From an uncultured Methylococcaceae bacterium (GTDB lineage: Bacteria > Pseudomonadota > Gammaproteobacteria > Methylococcales > Methylococcaceae), in assembly GCA_903859815.1 (NCBI GenBank), contig CAIOOA010000090.1, positions 1-64,000 on the forward strand: a stretch of DNA of 64,000 bases. Direction: 5' to 3'. A model generated the notes under the pieces. The model ran no database searches. It worked only from the letters and a program-made list of their open reading frames with translations, and had not been told where the DNA came from. Positions 15,694-24,964 of this stretch are shown here, one piece after another (the first letter of the stretch is position 1; each line of letters starts with the position of its first letter). The translations under genes were made by a program, and so were the position numbers.

Positions 15694-17523
15694 TTAAAAG
15701 CAAGCAATGGTGACTTGGTTGGGAGGGTTGCGCAATCTGATAAATGGGTAAGGGGCTAATGGCAAACTAATTGGTTCAATCGGGGTGACTGGCGATGTTT
15801 TCAAGCAATCATAATAATTATAGCGTATGATCACATCGTCCCCCGTCAGATCATTAAATACCAATTTATTCAAGTCACGCTGGCTTAGCTTACCGGAACC
15901 TTTAATAAATAGTCCCGGTGGATGCTCAATGCGAAATAGATTGATACTGCCCCGATTGGCAACTAATTTTGCTGTAGGCACATTTTTGAAGGCATTGGCA
16001 GTTTTTTGTTCAGCCGTAATCACCAATCCTACATTATGTGTCCAGAGTAACTGTTGCAGTTCATCTATACTGTAGTCATTTATATCCCGCCCGTATAGCC
16101 ATCCATTCCCAAAACCAGATGGGACTTGTAACTGAAAATTGTAATTGGCAAATTCACGATTTGTCTTCATGCCTAGATAACTACTTATATAGGCACGATC
16201 ATAGACTGGATTACCAGAATGCTCAAACAATATTCTTGAATCATCCGTAGTATTTGTCTCTATCCACTCCCTAAGCCATGTCGTGGCAGGACCCTCGCCC
16301 CTTACTTCTGGAGAGTACAGTCCTCGACGTGGGACATTGGCATAGCTGATTTCCTGCCATGTTTCACGGATCAAATTTAACCCAATCAATCCTAAGCCGA
16401 TGAGCATTAGGTAAGTTGCCAGTTTTCTAAAACCAGTATGACATTTGACGTCATCAATCATTTGCATTATTCCTAGCCCAGTGGCAGGTGCCATGACGAT
16501 GAAGGAGAATGGGAGAAATCGATTGGATTGAAGTTTTGCTATGGCTGGTATATAAGCCCCTAAGCTTCCATACAACATAGTGATTAAGCCAGCGGATAAA
16601 AAAATCCATGAAAACCGCTTGTATTTTATATTTTCGATGAATAAAGCAGCATAACAAGTGGATATTAATATCGCCCCATTAATTATTGTCATTCTCCCAA
16701 AAGTTAAATAAAACAACTGCCCGATATCCGGTTTTGAGCTAAAAGATTTGCTGACATAAGCTAATTGGTGATCGGAAAATGTAGGTATTATCCAAAATAA
16801 ATTAACAATAATGGCAATTACAATAACCGTGCTAAAGTGATAAAGCATTGAGCTTAAATTATAGTCATTGCGTAAAATAATAATTCCGGGTATGACGATA
16901 AATGCAACTATAATGGGGAAGAAAGGATAATACATTAATCCCAAGGCACCCACCAAACCAATCATGATAGAAGCCTTCAAGTCAAAGCGTAACTTGCAGC
17001 TTGATAATAATAAAGCGCCAAACGCAACACCCCAGTAAGCAGATAGGACGGATGACACCATTCCGCTATTATGGGTTATCCTTAAATCGGAATTCCACCA
17101 CAGTAGTACGCCAATCGTTCCTGACAAAGCGGTTGCCATTGTGCCAGCACCAAGAACCGAGGCGGCAATGGGTATCATGATTGCAGCAGCACAGGCAGAA
17201 AGAAAATAATAGAACTTATATACAATAATAGGATTAATATCAGAAAAAAGAAAGGCTGAAAAAAAGGCAGGGAAATGTGCGCTATGATTTTTTGAAACCC
17301 CCGCAACATATCCTGATGAAAAGAGTGGGTCGTATCCTGCCAGCAACCCCTCTTTGCCCAGTTGATTCGCAATAGATATCTGGTAAATATGATAGGGGGA
17401 ATCGACATGAAGAAATGGCTTTTCAGACCATAGCTCATAAATTGGCAGTGAATAGCTAATCAATGCTAATTGGATAAAAAATAATACTAATAGTATTATG
17501 TATATAGGTTTGACTTTTAGCAT
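15694..17523 (-). CDS. Polytopic membrane protein (PTPS-related / GT-C-like)
   Basis: 609 residues with about eleven membrane segments in the first 400 and a soluble ~200-residue C-terminus. The first periplasmic loop reads LHVDSPYHIYQISIANQLGK and then GYDPLFSSGYVAG with NHSAHFP, similar to the loop found in the 6-pyruvoyl-tetrahydropterin-synthase-related membrane family and in GT-C glycosyltransferases that use lipid-linked sugars. The C-terminal part (ATTWLREWIETNTTDDSRIL) is typical of these proteins. It lies eight bases downstream of the VOC gene and overlaps the TTG alternative start of the alpha/alpha-barrel gene. Likely a membrane glycosyltransferase or flippase-associated enzyme; donor and acceptor unknown. 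Confidence 0.65.
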   Translation of the reverse strand: MLKVKPIYIILLVLFFIQLALISYSLPIYELWSEKPFLHVDSPYHIYQISIANQLGKEGLLAGYDPLFSSGYVAGVSKNHSAHFPAFFSAFLFSDINPIIVYKFYYFLSACAAAIMIPIAASVLGAGTMATALSGTIGVLLWWNSDLRITHNSGMVSSVLSAYWGVAFGALLLSSCKLRFDLKASIMIGLVGALGLMYYPFFPIIVAFIVIPGIIILRNDYNLSSMLYHFSTVIVIAIIVNLFWIIPTFSDHQLAYVSKSFSSKPDIGQLFYLTFGRMTIINGAILISTCYAALFIENIKYKRFSWIFLSAGLITMLYGSLGAYIPAIAKLQSNRFLPFSFIVMAPATGLGIMQMIDDVKCHTGFRKLATYLMLIGLGLIGLNLIRETWQEISYANVPRRGLYSPEVRGEGPATTWLREWIETNTTDDSRILFEHSGNPVYDRAYISSYLGMKTNREFANYNFQLQVPSGFGNGWLYGRDINDYSIDELQQLLWTHNVGLVITAEQKTANAFKNVPTAKLVANRGSINLFRIEHPPGLFIKGSGKLSQRDLNKLVFNDLTGDDVIIRYNYYDCLKTSPVTPIEPISLPLAPYPFIRLRNPPNQVTIACF

Positions 17524-17531
17524 GATAGCTA

Positions 17532-17930
17532 TTATATCTGTGTTTGTTCTAATAATTCGATCATACCAGCATATCGTGAATATAAAAACGCAACCCTCAT
17601 CCCGTTTAATGCCACGGCTGGTTTTGCAGCGTCAATCACTAAAAATCCTTTTTTTCTTAAATCTGCTATTGATTGTTCCATGTCATCAACAGCATAGCAA
17701 GTATGATAGATATTATATTTTAATTTTCCCATTAATTTAGATACAACCGACTGATCGTTGACGGGCATGATAAGCTCAATGGTTTCACCATTTTTGGATT
17801 CGATGAAGGCAATGTCTATTCCCCTGCTTTCATCCAGTGTCCTTGATTTTTCATCATATCCTAGTGCGGAGAATGCTGCGATACTTTTTTCTATGTTTTC
17901 GGTCAAGAAGCCATAATGATCAACTTTCAT
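17532..17930 (-). CDS. VOC-fold protein (methylmalonyl-CoA epimerase-like)
   Basis: 132 residues, the usual size for a two-repeat vicinal-oxygen-chelate domain. The four metal ligands expected for the family are present: H5 (VDHYGF), E52 (ETIELIMP), H76 (IYHTCYAV) and E125 (GMIELLEQ). It most resembles methylmalonyl-CoA epimerase/glyoxalase-like proteins that sit next to acyl carrier proteins in secondary-metabolite and glycan operons. It is 24 bp downstream of the ACP gene. It may epimerise or enolise an ACP- or CoA-bound acyl group made by the FkbH-ACP pair, but this is inference from context. Confidence 0.75.
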   Translation of the reverse strand: MKVDHYGFLTENIEKSIAAFSALGYDEKSRTLDESRGIDIAFIESKNGETIELIMPVNDQSVVSKLMGKLKYNIYHTCYAVDDMEQSIADLRKKGFLVIDAAKPAVALNGMRVAFLYSRYAGMIELLEQTQI

Positions 17931-17954
17931 AGGAGCAATTTTAAGATAGTTTGA

Positions 17955-18191
17955 TTAAAGCTTCGCTTTAACAAGTTTTAATATATCCATATATGACAAC
18001 ATGGACTCAAATTCAGTGACATCAAAATTAATGGAAAATTCCTCTTCCAAGGCAACGATCAATTGAATATGATTGCCTGAATCCCAGCCATCCGTATTGT
18101 CGGAAGCCGTACTCTCGTTAATTAAATCTTCAGGGATATTTAGAATATCCGACATTACAAGTTTTATTTTCTGTTCTATGTTATTTTCCAC
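17955..18191 (-). CDS. Acyl carrier protein
   Basis: 78 residues, acidic, four-helix ACP layout. The phosphopantetheine attachment site is S38 in DGWDSGNHIQL; most family members have DSL, here the residue after Ser is Gly. The VALEEEFSINFDVTEFESM segment is the helix II-III region. It lies 20 bp downstream of fkbH and 24 bp upstream of the VOC gene, all co-directional, so it is most likely the dedicated carrier for the FkbH product rather than the fatty-acid ACP. Confidence 0.85.
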   Translation of the reverse strand: MENNIEQKIKLVMSDILNIPEDLINESTASDNTDGWDSGNHIQLIVALEEEFSINFDVTEFESMLSYMDILKLVKAKL

Positions 18192-18211
18192 AATATGATC
18201 CTGTTACAATG

Positions 18212-20116
18212 TTATTGGTTTTTGATGAATTTAAACCAAGCCGGATATTCGACTTTCGAGGTTTCGCAATTTAATCGCCAGTATGAGTTTCCGGTTTCTC
18301 CAGTGTTGTCCAACGCAAAGCCGTGCCGTTCAAATAAATCTCTCACGGGAGGGTTCTTTTGTGTTGGGATTATTTCACCAATTAATTCTTTGGCATTGAC
18401 ACTACCCGCGATTTCACACAAATAAGCTAACATCGCGGTTTCTACGGTTCTACCAATGACACGACAACTCAAAAGGAAGGTGTCAATGATCAACTCTTGC
18501 TCTGCTAAATGAGCCAACATTAACCCTACAATACCGTTATCCCCAAATCGATCCGTCACCGATACGACCGCTGTGATCCAGGCGGGGTCATGCAAGCATT
18601 TGGTTATTTCCCCTTCAGTATAGCGGCGGGTTGTGGCATTGAATTGGTTGGTTTTTTGGGTAAGTTGCGCGGCTCTTGCCAGGTTTTTCGCGCTGACTGG
18701 GGAAAAATCAAGAGTCATATCCAAATCACGATAAAATCCTTCAAGATCGGTGCTAGTTTCCCGTAATGCTTCAGCCTGTGCCCGTTGTTCGTATAGCGCT
18801 GAACGCTTGATATCTTCTGTCGAAATCGACACTGTGTCAAACCAACCCTCTTCCAATAAAGCCTGACTGTATTGTTCTGGCTGGGGTGGCAGTAATATGA
18901 CTGTGACCATAGGCAAATGCATTCTCACCTGTTCGCATTCCACTGGGTTATCGTCCACGAACACCATGTGTTCCAAACCGATATTCAATTGATAGGCAAT
19001 ATGCTTTAGCGATTCAACTTTTGCATTCCAATGCACCTCAAAAGCTGAAAAATCGGTTCGTCGCAAGATCATGGATGAGTGCTTGGCAAAAACTTCTTCG
19101 ACATCCTGCTGGTTGTTTTTACTAGCAACAGCCAATATTACACCGCGAGAATGTAATCCTAGAATCTGCTGTTGAAAGTCAATGAAAGCACTACCCGGAT
19201 AAGTGGGGCCTAATTTGATTCCTTCCAGTCCATCCTCACCTAGGACACCCCCCCATAGCGTATTATCCAAATCCACAACTAAACACTTTTTTGAGTAACC
19301 CAGCAGTGACCGGCAGTATTTCATATACTCCCGTGCCAACTCACCAATGGCCTCTTGGGAAAGAGGAAACCTAGCATAATGTTTCATTCGCAGATCATAC
19401 CAATGGTTTCCACCAACTCGGCTGACTAAAGTCTGGTAATTTACTACAAATGCATCACTATATCGACTGCAAAGCTCATGCAGTAACTTGTTCAAATCAT
19501 GAACCAATTCCCTTTGTCCTAGTTGATTGGAACCTTCTGCTATTCCCAATAGGCAATAAAGGGGTTGTGCTAAATCATGAATCAGTATTGGCGAATGGCT
19601 GTAAGATCGGAATTTTTCCAACAGGCCCGTTAATTCATGTTTAAAATTTTCTTTTATAGTGATAAGATTCGAACTATATAACGTATACCGCCCATATATT
19701 TCGGGTAGCCAATCCTCACCTTCAACCGCAAGGATAGTCAAGTCCATTGGCTTCTGATAAAGTCCACTTGAAGGATTTAATATCTCTTGCCTAAATGCAC
19801 CAAACCCGGTTTGATAAAAATCAATTAATAACCCATTGGCAACGCCTAGTGCAAATAATGCATCTTTCATGAACTCTATGGAAAATGAAGACAATAATGC
19901 GATGCGGTAAGGTTTTAGGCCAAAATCTACAACGCTCTCACTAGAAACGACTTTACCTAGGTATCGATAAGTTTTAGCGCTGGCGAATTCTTTAAGCAGT
20001 AAACGTGCAAATTGTATCGCATGGTCACGATTACCTGTTTGTACCTGAAGGGAGAATGCCTCTCTTAATTGAGCTTCGCGCTTGGCCGATTGGTTAGAGG
20101 TATGAGCTTCATTCAT
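18212..20116 (-). CDS. FkbH-like HAD protein (glyceryl-ACP synthase type)
   Basis: 634 residues. The HAD core begins near 275 with KKCLVVDLDNTLWGGVLGED, giving the DxDxT/N catalytic motif of HAD subclass IIIC. FVDDNPVECEQVR near 390 is the fourth HAD motif. N-terminal ~270 residues are the SGNH-like region of long FkbH proteins; residues ~480-620 (LARAAQLTQKTNQFNATTRR, then GDNGIVGLML) are the GNAT-like C-terminal half. FkbH proteins take 1,3-bisphosphoglycerate, dephosphorylate it and load a glyceryl group on a partner ACP; the adjacent ACP fits. The start overlaps the AAC(3)-like gene by eight bases, so translation is coupled. Confidence 0.85.
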   Translation of the reverse strand: MNEAHTSNQSAKREAQLREAFSLQVQTGNRDHAIQFARLLLKEFASAKTYRYLGKVVSSESVVDFGLKPYRIALLSSFSIEFMKDALFALGVANGLLIDFYQTGFGAFRQEILNPSSGLYQKPMDLTILAVEGEDWLPEIYGRYTLYSSNLITIKENFKHELTGLLEKFRSYSHSPILIHDLAQPLYCLLGIAEGSNQLGQRELVHDLNKLLHELCSRYSDAFVVNYQTLVSRVGGNHWYDLRMKHYARFPLSQEAIGELAREYMKYCRSLLGYSKKCLVVDLDNTLWGGVLGEDGLEGIKLGPTYPGSAFIDFQQQILGLHSRGVILAVASKNNQQDVEEVFAKHSSMILRRTDFSAFEVHWNAKVESLKHIAYQLNIGLEHMVFVDDNPVECEQVRMHLPMVTVILLPPQPEQYSQALLEEGWFDTVSISTEDIKRSALYEQRAQAEALRETSTDLEGFYRDLDMTLDFSPVSAKNLARAAQLTQKTNQFNATTRRYTEGEITKCLHDPAWITAVVSVTDRFGDNGIVGLMLAHLAEQELIIDTFLLSCRVIGRTVETAMLAYLCEIAGSVNAKELIGEIIPTQKNPPVRDLFERHGFALDNTGETGNSYWRLNCETSKVEYPAWFKFIKNQ

Positions 20117-21074
20117 AACAGCTTATGCCACAGTCTATCAGATGTTGGACGGCTTTGAGGACATCCTTGGCCAGAAATAATTGTATGTGAAGTTTGCCTA
20201 CCTTGCATTCATTTAAAGCTTGCATTCGTTTAAGTTCATTTAATAAAGGGTAAAGCCGCCTTCTTCTTGAAACAGAAGGCTCATATAAACGGGTATTGCA
20301 ATCCCATAACTGCCCCTTTTCATCCTTGACTTGCAAATCAAAGCTATTTTCCGTAAATGGATTGACAGATAATTTGTGTTCCAGAATCTCCTCGACGGTA
20401 TGAAAGAAGGTGAGTACCTCAATGCCAGTGCCTAATAATAATATTTTGCCATCCCTTTCATATAATTGATAGAGTGGACTGGGGAAACCACAAGGGGTTT
20501 TCGCTAGATGGTGGTCTGCAACAATGGTTTGGGCATCATTCCCCCATACGGCGATAGGATGGGTAGGATGCAAGCTTCTGAAAACCCCTGGGGTACGGCG
20601 AAATAGCTCAGTAATCAGACCCATCCGCGATTGAGTCCGCTTAAGATCGACAATAGGGTTTTCCAAGGCGTAGTCGACAGCGGTTGTTGTGATTGCCATA
20701 GTGGGCAGCATAATAACACCATTCATACCGACTAAGCTTTTCAGCATTTGAATAATATCGGTTGGCTTGCCTTTGAATCCCCGGAATGCATCAAACGAGC
20801 TATGCACGAATACCGTATCACCTGTTTTGATCCCAAGCTTGGTTAGGGCGAATTCCAGCTTGCCCCTGTCAAACTGAAAAAAAGTCATATCATACCAAGA
20901 TTGCAATGCTTTAAGCTTGGACTTGACAAGCTTTTTCCATTTCTTAACCAACTCGTAATTCACTAGCCTATACCAACTATTTGCAGTTAATTGTGATTGA
21001 TGTTGTTTCTTTGGAAGGTTCGTCTGGTTGCGCCAAGCCATTCGCTTGAGCTCCAACTCATTCAAATCAATCAT
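20109..21074 (-). CDS. AAC(3)-family acyltransferase
   Basis: 321 residues with an N-terminal ~65-residue extension. The AAC(3) core starts with GIKTGDTVFVHSSFDAF (H91-S92-S93), followed by VIMLPTM, then SLHPTHPIAVWGNDA near 168-180 and TPCGFPSPLYQL, the standard CoA/substrate motifs of aminoglycoside 3-N-acetyltransferase-like proteins. In surface-glycan and lipopeptide operons these enzymes acylate amino sugars and are not resistance genes. Being first in an operon with FkbH and an ACP, it may transfer a glyceryl or derived acyl group from the ACP to an amino sugar. It is divergent from cysN; the 104-bp gap must hold both promoters. Confidence 0.75.
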   Translation of the reverse strand: MIDLNELELKRMAWRNQTNLPKKQHQSQLTANSWYRLVNYELVKKWKKLVKSKLKALQSWYDMTFFQFDRGKLEFALTKLGIKTGDTVFVHSSFDAFRGFKGKPTDIIQMLKSLVGMNGVIMLPTMAITTTAVDYALENPIVDLKRTQSRMGLITELFRRTPGVFRSLHPTHPIAVWGNDAQTIVADHHLAKTPCGFPSPLYQLYERDGKILLLGTGIEVLTFFHTVEEILEHKLSVNPFTENSFDLQVKDEKGQLWDCNTRLYEPSVSRRRRLYPLLNELKRMQALNECKVGKLHIQLFLAKDVLKAVQHLIDCGISCYE

Positions 21075-21178
21075 ATCCTATTTGGACAGCCAAGGCATCA
21101 TGCAGGAATGGCACAGGCTCGAAAATATTCTGGCCTTTTGTGCTAAAATTATGAACCCTTTCAATGAACTCACTACCC

Positions 21179-22858
21179 ATGTCACACCAATCCGACCTGA
21201 TAAGCACCGATATTCATAGCTATTTGGCCCAACATGAACGGAAGGAGCTATTGCGCTTCCTGACTTGTGGCAATGTTGACGACGGCAAAAGCACTCTGAT
21301 CGGTCGTTTGCTGCATGATTCTAAAATGATCTATGAAGATCAACTGGCTGCTATCCAAAAAGACAGTGTAAAGTCAGGCACCACCGGCGGGGACATAGAC
21401 TTGGCCTTATTGGTGGATGGCTTGCAGGCAGAACGTGAACAAGGGATTACTATCGACGTGGCCTACCGTTATTTCTCCACCGCCAAGCGTAAGTTTATCA
21501 TCGCTGACACCCCAGGTCATGAACAGTACACTCGCAACATGGCGACGGGGGCTTCCACCTGTGACCTCGCCATCATCCTCATCGATGCACGCTATGGGGT
21601 GCAGACCCAGACCAAGCGGCACAGTTTTATCGTGTCCCTGCTCGGCATAAAGCATATTCTGGTGGCAATTAACAAGATGGATCTAATGGAGTACAGTCAG
21701 GCTGTTTTTGAGAAAATAAGATCGGACTATTTGGATTTCGTCGATACCTTAGACCTTCACGATATTCAGTTCATACCGCTATCGGCCCTCAAAGGTGACA
21801 ATGTGGTCAATAAGAGTGATGCCATGCCTTGGTATGATGGCGAACCGCTGATGGAACTGTTGGACAGCATTGAAGTGGCCGACGTGCAAAACTTCACCAA
21901 TGTACGTTTTCCAGTGCAGTGGGTGAACCGCCCGAACTTGGATTTCCGTGGCTTCAGTGGAACCATGGCGGCGGGGGTGCTGAAAAAGGGTGACATGGTC
22001 ATGGCTTTGCCTTCACGCAAAACTAGCCGGATCAAAAGCATTGTCACGCACGACGGCGAATTGGAACAAGCTTTCCCTCCGCAAGCGGTGACCGTCACCT
22101 TAGTGGATGAAATCGATGTCAGTCGGGGGGACATGTTGGCGAAACCGAATGACTTGCCTTGGGTGGATACGCGTTTCGTTGCTGATATTGTTTGGATGAC
22201 GGAAGTGCCGCTTAATCCAGGGCGTCAATATTACTTAAAAATGGCCACCAAAACGGTGACAGGTTCCATTTCTCGGATAATTTCCCGCACCGATGTGAAC
22301 ACCTTGGAGCGGCACGAGGCACGTCAACTCGCCTTGAATGAAATTGGCCGATGCGAAGTGGCGCTCGGTTCATCGGTTGCCTTTGACTCCTATAAATTAT
22401 GCAAAACCACTGGCTCTTTCATCCTTATAGACCGACTGACCAATGTGACCGTGGGAGCGGGCATGATAGTCGGCAAAGCAGAAACGAGTGAAAAACCCCA
22501 CAAGGTTAGCCCGGAGGAACGTGCGGCCCGCTTTAACCAAAAGCCTTTGACGGTATGGCTGACCGGAGACAAGCGTTTGGATACCGCCTACCGCTTGGAT
22601 AGAAAATTATTCGATTTAGGCTATGCCAGTGCGGTGTTGGATGATGATTTGCTGGGCAATCAAGCCAATCTATTGGCCCGCCAGTTCAATGCAGCAGGAC
22701 TGATTTGCATCTGCGCGTTGGATGTCATTCAACCTGAGGCAAGGGAGGGTATGTTAGTGTTGAAAGCGGCTGATGTGGTTATGGATGACTTGATCAAACT
22801 CCTGCATTCCTATAGCCATCCTGAACCCAAGCAGGAAGGCTTGGATTTTGACATTTGA
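21179..22858 (+). CDS. cysN: Sulfate adenylyltransferase subunit 1 with degenerate APS-kinase-like tail
   Basis: 559 residues from the ATG at 21179; an ATG at 21164 is also possible. The GTPase domain has G1 [21 protein letters not shown]3 [12 protein letters not shown] and G4 NKMD, with the CysN-specific [20 protein letters not shown]. CysN drives ATP sulfurylase (CysD) in sulfate activation to APS. From ~455 there is a shortened CysC-like region ([40 protein letters not shown]), but the CysC P-loop (GxxGxGKST) is absent, so kinase activity is not expected. No cysD lies upstream; the neighbour is divergent, so cysD must be elsewhere. Confidence 0.9.
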   Translation: MSHQSDLISTDIHSYLAQHERKELLRFLTCGNVDDGKSTLIGRLLHDSKMIYEDQLAAIQKDSVKSGTTGGDIDLALLVDGLQAEREQGITIDVAYRYFSTAKRKFIIADTPGHEQYTRNMATGASTCDLAIILIDARYGVQTQTKRHSFIVSLLGIKHILVAINKMDLMEYSQAVFEKIRSDYLDFVDTLDLHDIQFIPLSALKGDNVVNKSDAMPWYDGEPLMELLDSIEVADVQNFTNVRFPVQWVNRPNLDFRGFSGTMAAGVLKKGDMVMALPSRKTSRIKSIVTHDGELEQAFPPQAVTVTLVDEIDVSRGDMLAKPNDLPWVDTRFVADIVWMTEVPLNPGRQYYLKMATKTVTGSISRIISRTDVNTLERHEARQLALNEIGRCEVALGSSVAFDSYKLCKTTGSFILIDRLTNVTVGAGMIVGKAETSEKPHKVSPEERAARFNQKPLTVWLTGDKRLDTAYRLDRKLFDLGYASAVLDDDLLGNQANLLARQFNAAGLICICALDVIQPEAREGMLVLKAADVVMDDLIKLLHSYSHPEPKQEGLDFDI

Positions 22859-22876
22859 TAGAACTATCATCAAAAG

Positions 22877-22904
22877 ACCGACTCGGTTGAAAAACCGAGT
22901 CGGT
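22877..22904. terminator. Bidirectional terminator hairpin between convergent genes
   Basis: Stem ACCGACTCGGTT, GAAA loop, AACCGAGTCGGT, flanked by A-rich on the left and T-rich on the right, between the convergent ends of cysN and the membrane-protein gene at 22925. Same stem as 2586-2616. Confidence 0.8.
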
Positions 22905-22924
22905 TGGTTTGAGAAGCGCTCTGT

Positions 22925-23848
22925 TTAAGCGGCTTTGTTCACAATCGTGCGGAATGCCTCGGAACCCGATTCTAGCTCTTTAAGCTCTGCACCGGTTGGA
23001 CCGCCTTCCCGCTTAGCCAAATCGAAATACAACTCTGCCAGTGCTGTCGTGGCAATCGGCTCTAAGAATGCTGCCTTAAGGCTCCAAGCAAAGATAAACG
23101 CAAAAACATAGCGCCAAACGCCAACATCCACCGGCAATATCGACACCGCACTGCCTACCGGATAGAGCATGGCGAAAAAGGCCAGCAATAAGCCTAAGTA
23201 TTCAAAGCCCAATAAGAATATGCGGTTTTTCGACAGCATGTCAAAATGCCTAAGATGCAATGCGAGTCCGCCGCGCACCGATTCCCAAGGATTGGTCTCC
23301 TTTGCCACAAAGCATAAGCAAAGCAAGGCTTGGTCGCAGGTTTGGGCAAAATATCCAGCTACTTTCACAAAAATGTCAGCCAAAGCTTGATTGGTGATTT
23401 TGCCAAGGTATGGGCAATGTTTGGCGGGTAATGAGTTCAACACCTGTTTGACCGACTCGTCAATTTCAAAGAATTCGACTTCTTTCGGAAAGCGTTGCGA
23501 AGCTTTTTGTTTAGCCAACTCAATCAATTGCTTGCCTGGGGGTAGCTTTTCCCCCCAAGCAAGTTCTGCCAACAAGGCTAGATGCCCAGCCTTCATGTTA
23601 AACAATAGCCCAACCCGAAAGCGGTATAGAAAATAGGCCAAGCCAACGAGTCCGACCAGTGCGCCAAAATTCGCCATGCCGCCTTGTTTGGCGGAAAAAG
23701 AGGCAAATGCGATGAAGGTGCCCGCACCCGCCAAGGCAGCGAACAAGCAAGCGAAGGCAATGCCCAGACAGACGGCCAACCGATACAGCATGAACGGCAT
23801 GGTCGCCTCGACGGTGCGAGTGGCGGCAAGTAAGTTAAAGTTCCACAT
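22925..23848 (-). CDS. Inner-membrane protein of unknown function
   Basis: 307 residues from ATG 23848, which follows the stop of the upstream lipoprotein gene by five bases. Four membrane segments are visible at about 20-49, 60-82, 209-232 and 244-264, with a soluble central domain (100-200) that contains five cysteines including HCPYLGK and LLCLCF. No family recognised. It is last in a minus-strand group with a lipoprotein, a DUF302 lipoprotein and a transaldolase-like enzyme. The strong hairpin at 22877 ends the transcript. Confidence 0.65.
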   Translation of the reverse strand: MWNFNLLAATRTVEATMPFMLYRLAVCLGIAFACLFAALAGAGTFIAFASFSAKQGGMANFGALVGLVGLAYFLYRFRVGLLFNMKAGHLALLAELAWGEKLPPGKQLIELAKQKASQRFPKEVEFFEIDESVKQVLNSLPAKHCPYLGKITNQALADIFVKVAGYFAQTCDQALLCLCFVAKETNPWESVRGGLALHLRHFDMLSKNRIFLLGFEYLGLLLAFFAMLYPVGSAVSILPVDVGVWRYVFAFIFAWSLKAAFLEPIATTALAELYFDLAKREGGPTGAELKELESGSEAFRTIVNKAA

Positions 23849-23853
23849 GACTG

Positions 23854-24297
23854 TTATTTCGTTTTGGGGGCGGACACTTTGCCGCCATTGGGGAAACAAG
23901 CTGCATTGGCTTCATCACTCACGGATTTCAGCTTGTCGCGCAGCGCCTTGGACTGTGGCGGGTCGCGGAAAACGCCCCCTCTTTCACCCGCTAAATTTTT
24001 GTTGGTCTCAAATGTTTGTGCTTGCATGAACTCGTCATGCGACATATTGGCCGCAATTTTATCCACCGCGCACACGCAGTGGTAGAGGTTGTCGTAGTTT
24101 TTCCCGCCTTTTTCCTGCATGCAGCTCATCACATACTCGACGCGAGTCAGCGTTGGGAAATCATTGTTGGTTGTTGGTGAGCTTGCGGTGGCTTGCGCTC
24201 CCGGCGCGACGGCTTTTGGCTTGCCGGTTCCAGCGCAGCCAAAGAGCAAGGACGATGCTAAGATCAAGATAATGGATGGGTTAAGTTTCATAGTCAT
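23854..24297 (-). CDS. Small lipoprotein with conserved cysteines
   Basis: 147 residues. The N-terminus MTMKLNPSIILILASSLLFG then C is a lipoprotein signal peptide with lipobox LFGC. After a low-complexity linker comes a compact domain (EYVMSCMQEKGGKNYDNLYH, then CVCAVDKIA) with a C-x22-CxC-like cysteine pattern and a final CFPNG, suggesting disulfides or metal binding in the periplasm. An upstream in-frame ATG at 24393 would bury the signal peptide, so it is rejected. I do not recognise the family with confidence. Five bases separate it from the downstream membrane protein, so they are co-transcribed. Confidence 0.65.
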   Translation of the reverse strand: MTMKLNPSIILILASSLLFGCAGTGKPKAVAPGAQATASSPTTNNDFPTLTRVEYVMSCMQEKGGKNYDNLYHCVCAVDKIAANMSHDEFMQAQTFETNKNLAGERGGVFRDPPQSKALRDKLKSVSDEANAACFPNGGKVSAPKTK

Positions 24298-24488
24298 GTT
24301 GTTGCGTTGTGTTGTTATACATTTTAAGAAAGAATGATGATAGGGTACAAAGCTTGGTGTTGGCAATTCCTGACATTCTCTCCACATTGCCATTGACAGG
24401 CAAAGCAGCCTAGTGGTTCAGTGCTGGTCGGCAAGCCCTTACGAACACAGTTAACCGCCAATCTTAATTCATCGGCGAAAATTATTCG

Positions 24489-24950
24489 TCATTTTTCAGC
24501 CGCAAAATCGACGATTTTTTTCAACTTCCCATTTAACTCCCGAAAAAAGGCATTAAGCTTTTCGTTCGGGCCTTCGGTAGGGAGCAGATGGGTCACGATA
24601 ATCACCTTTCCCTGTTCCGACCTTACCGCAACATTGCAAGGCATGTAGGCCACGGCAGCGGGTGACATTTCCAGCATGACACGAGCCAAACTTAAATTGC
24701 AAAATTGGATGGTGTCGTAATCGGGAAAGCTGATATTGTCGCGTTGACGGATGACACTGCCGATATGATTATGCCCGGTGATACGAAAATTGTTTTCGGT
24801 GATAGCCAATTCTAGTTCTGCCAACACATCATCGTAAGGCTTGACCGTTTCTGCCTGATACCATTGCTCTGACTCCTTAGGCCGTTGACTTGCGCAAGCC
24901 ATTAACAAAGCCAGTACAAACGCGACGAATAGGCGGTTAAAATGCCACAT
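24489..24950 (-). CDS. DUF302-family lipoprotein
   Basis: 153 residues. Signal peptide with lipobox LMAC (residues 16-19, ALLMACASQ), so the mature protein is probably lipid-anchored. The body has DUF302 features: DDVLAELELAITENNFRITG, FPDYDTIQFCNLSLARVMLE, then AAVAYMPCNVAV, with two cysteines. DUF302 proteins are small periplasmic or cytoplasmic domains of unresolved role, often near redox or heme genes. It starts 15 bp after the transaldolase-like gene and is co-directional, so it is probably in the same transcript. Confidence 0.75.
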   Translation of the reverse strand: MWHFNRLFVAFVLALLMACASQRPKESEQWYQAETVKPYDDVLAELELAITENNFRITGHNHIGSVIRQRDNISFPDYDTIQFCNLSLARVMLEMSPAAVAYMPCNVAVRSEQGKVIIVTHLLPTEGPNEKLNAFFRELNGKLKKIVDFAAEK

Positions 24951-24964
24951 AAGGGCGTGCTCGT

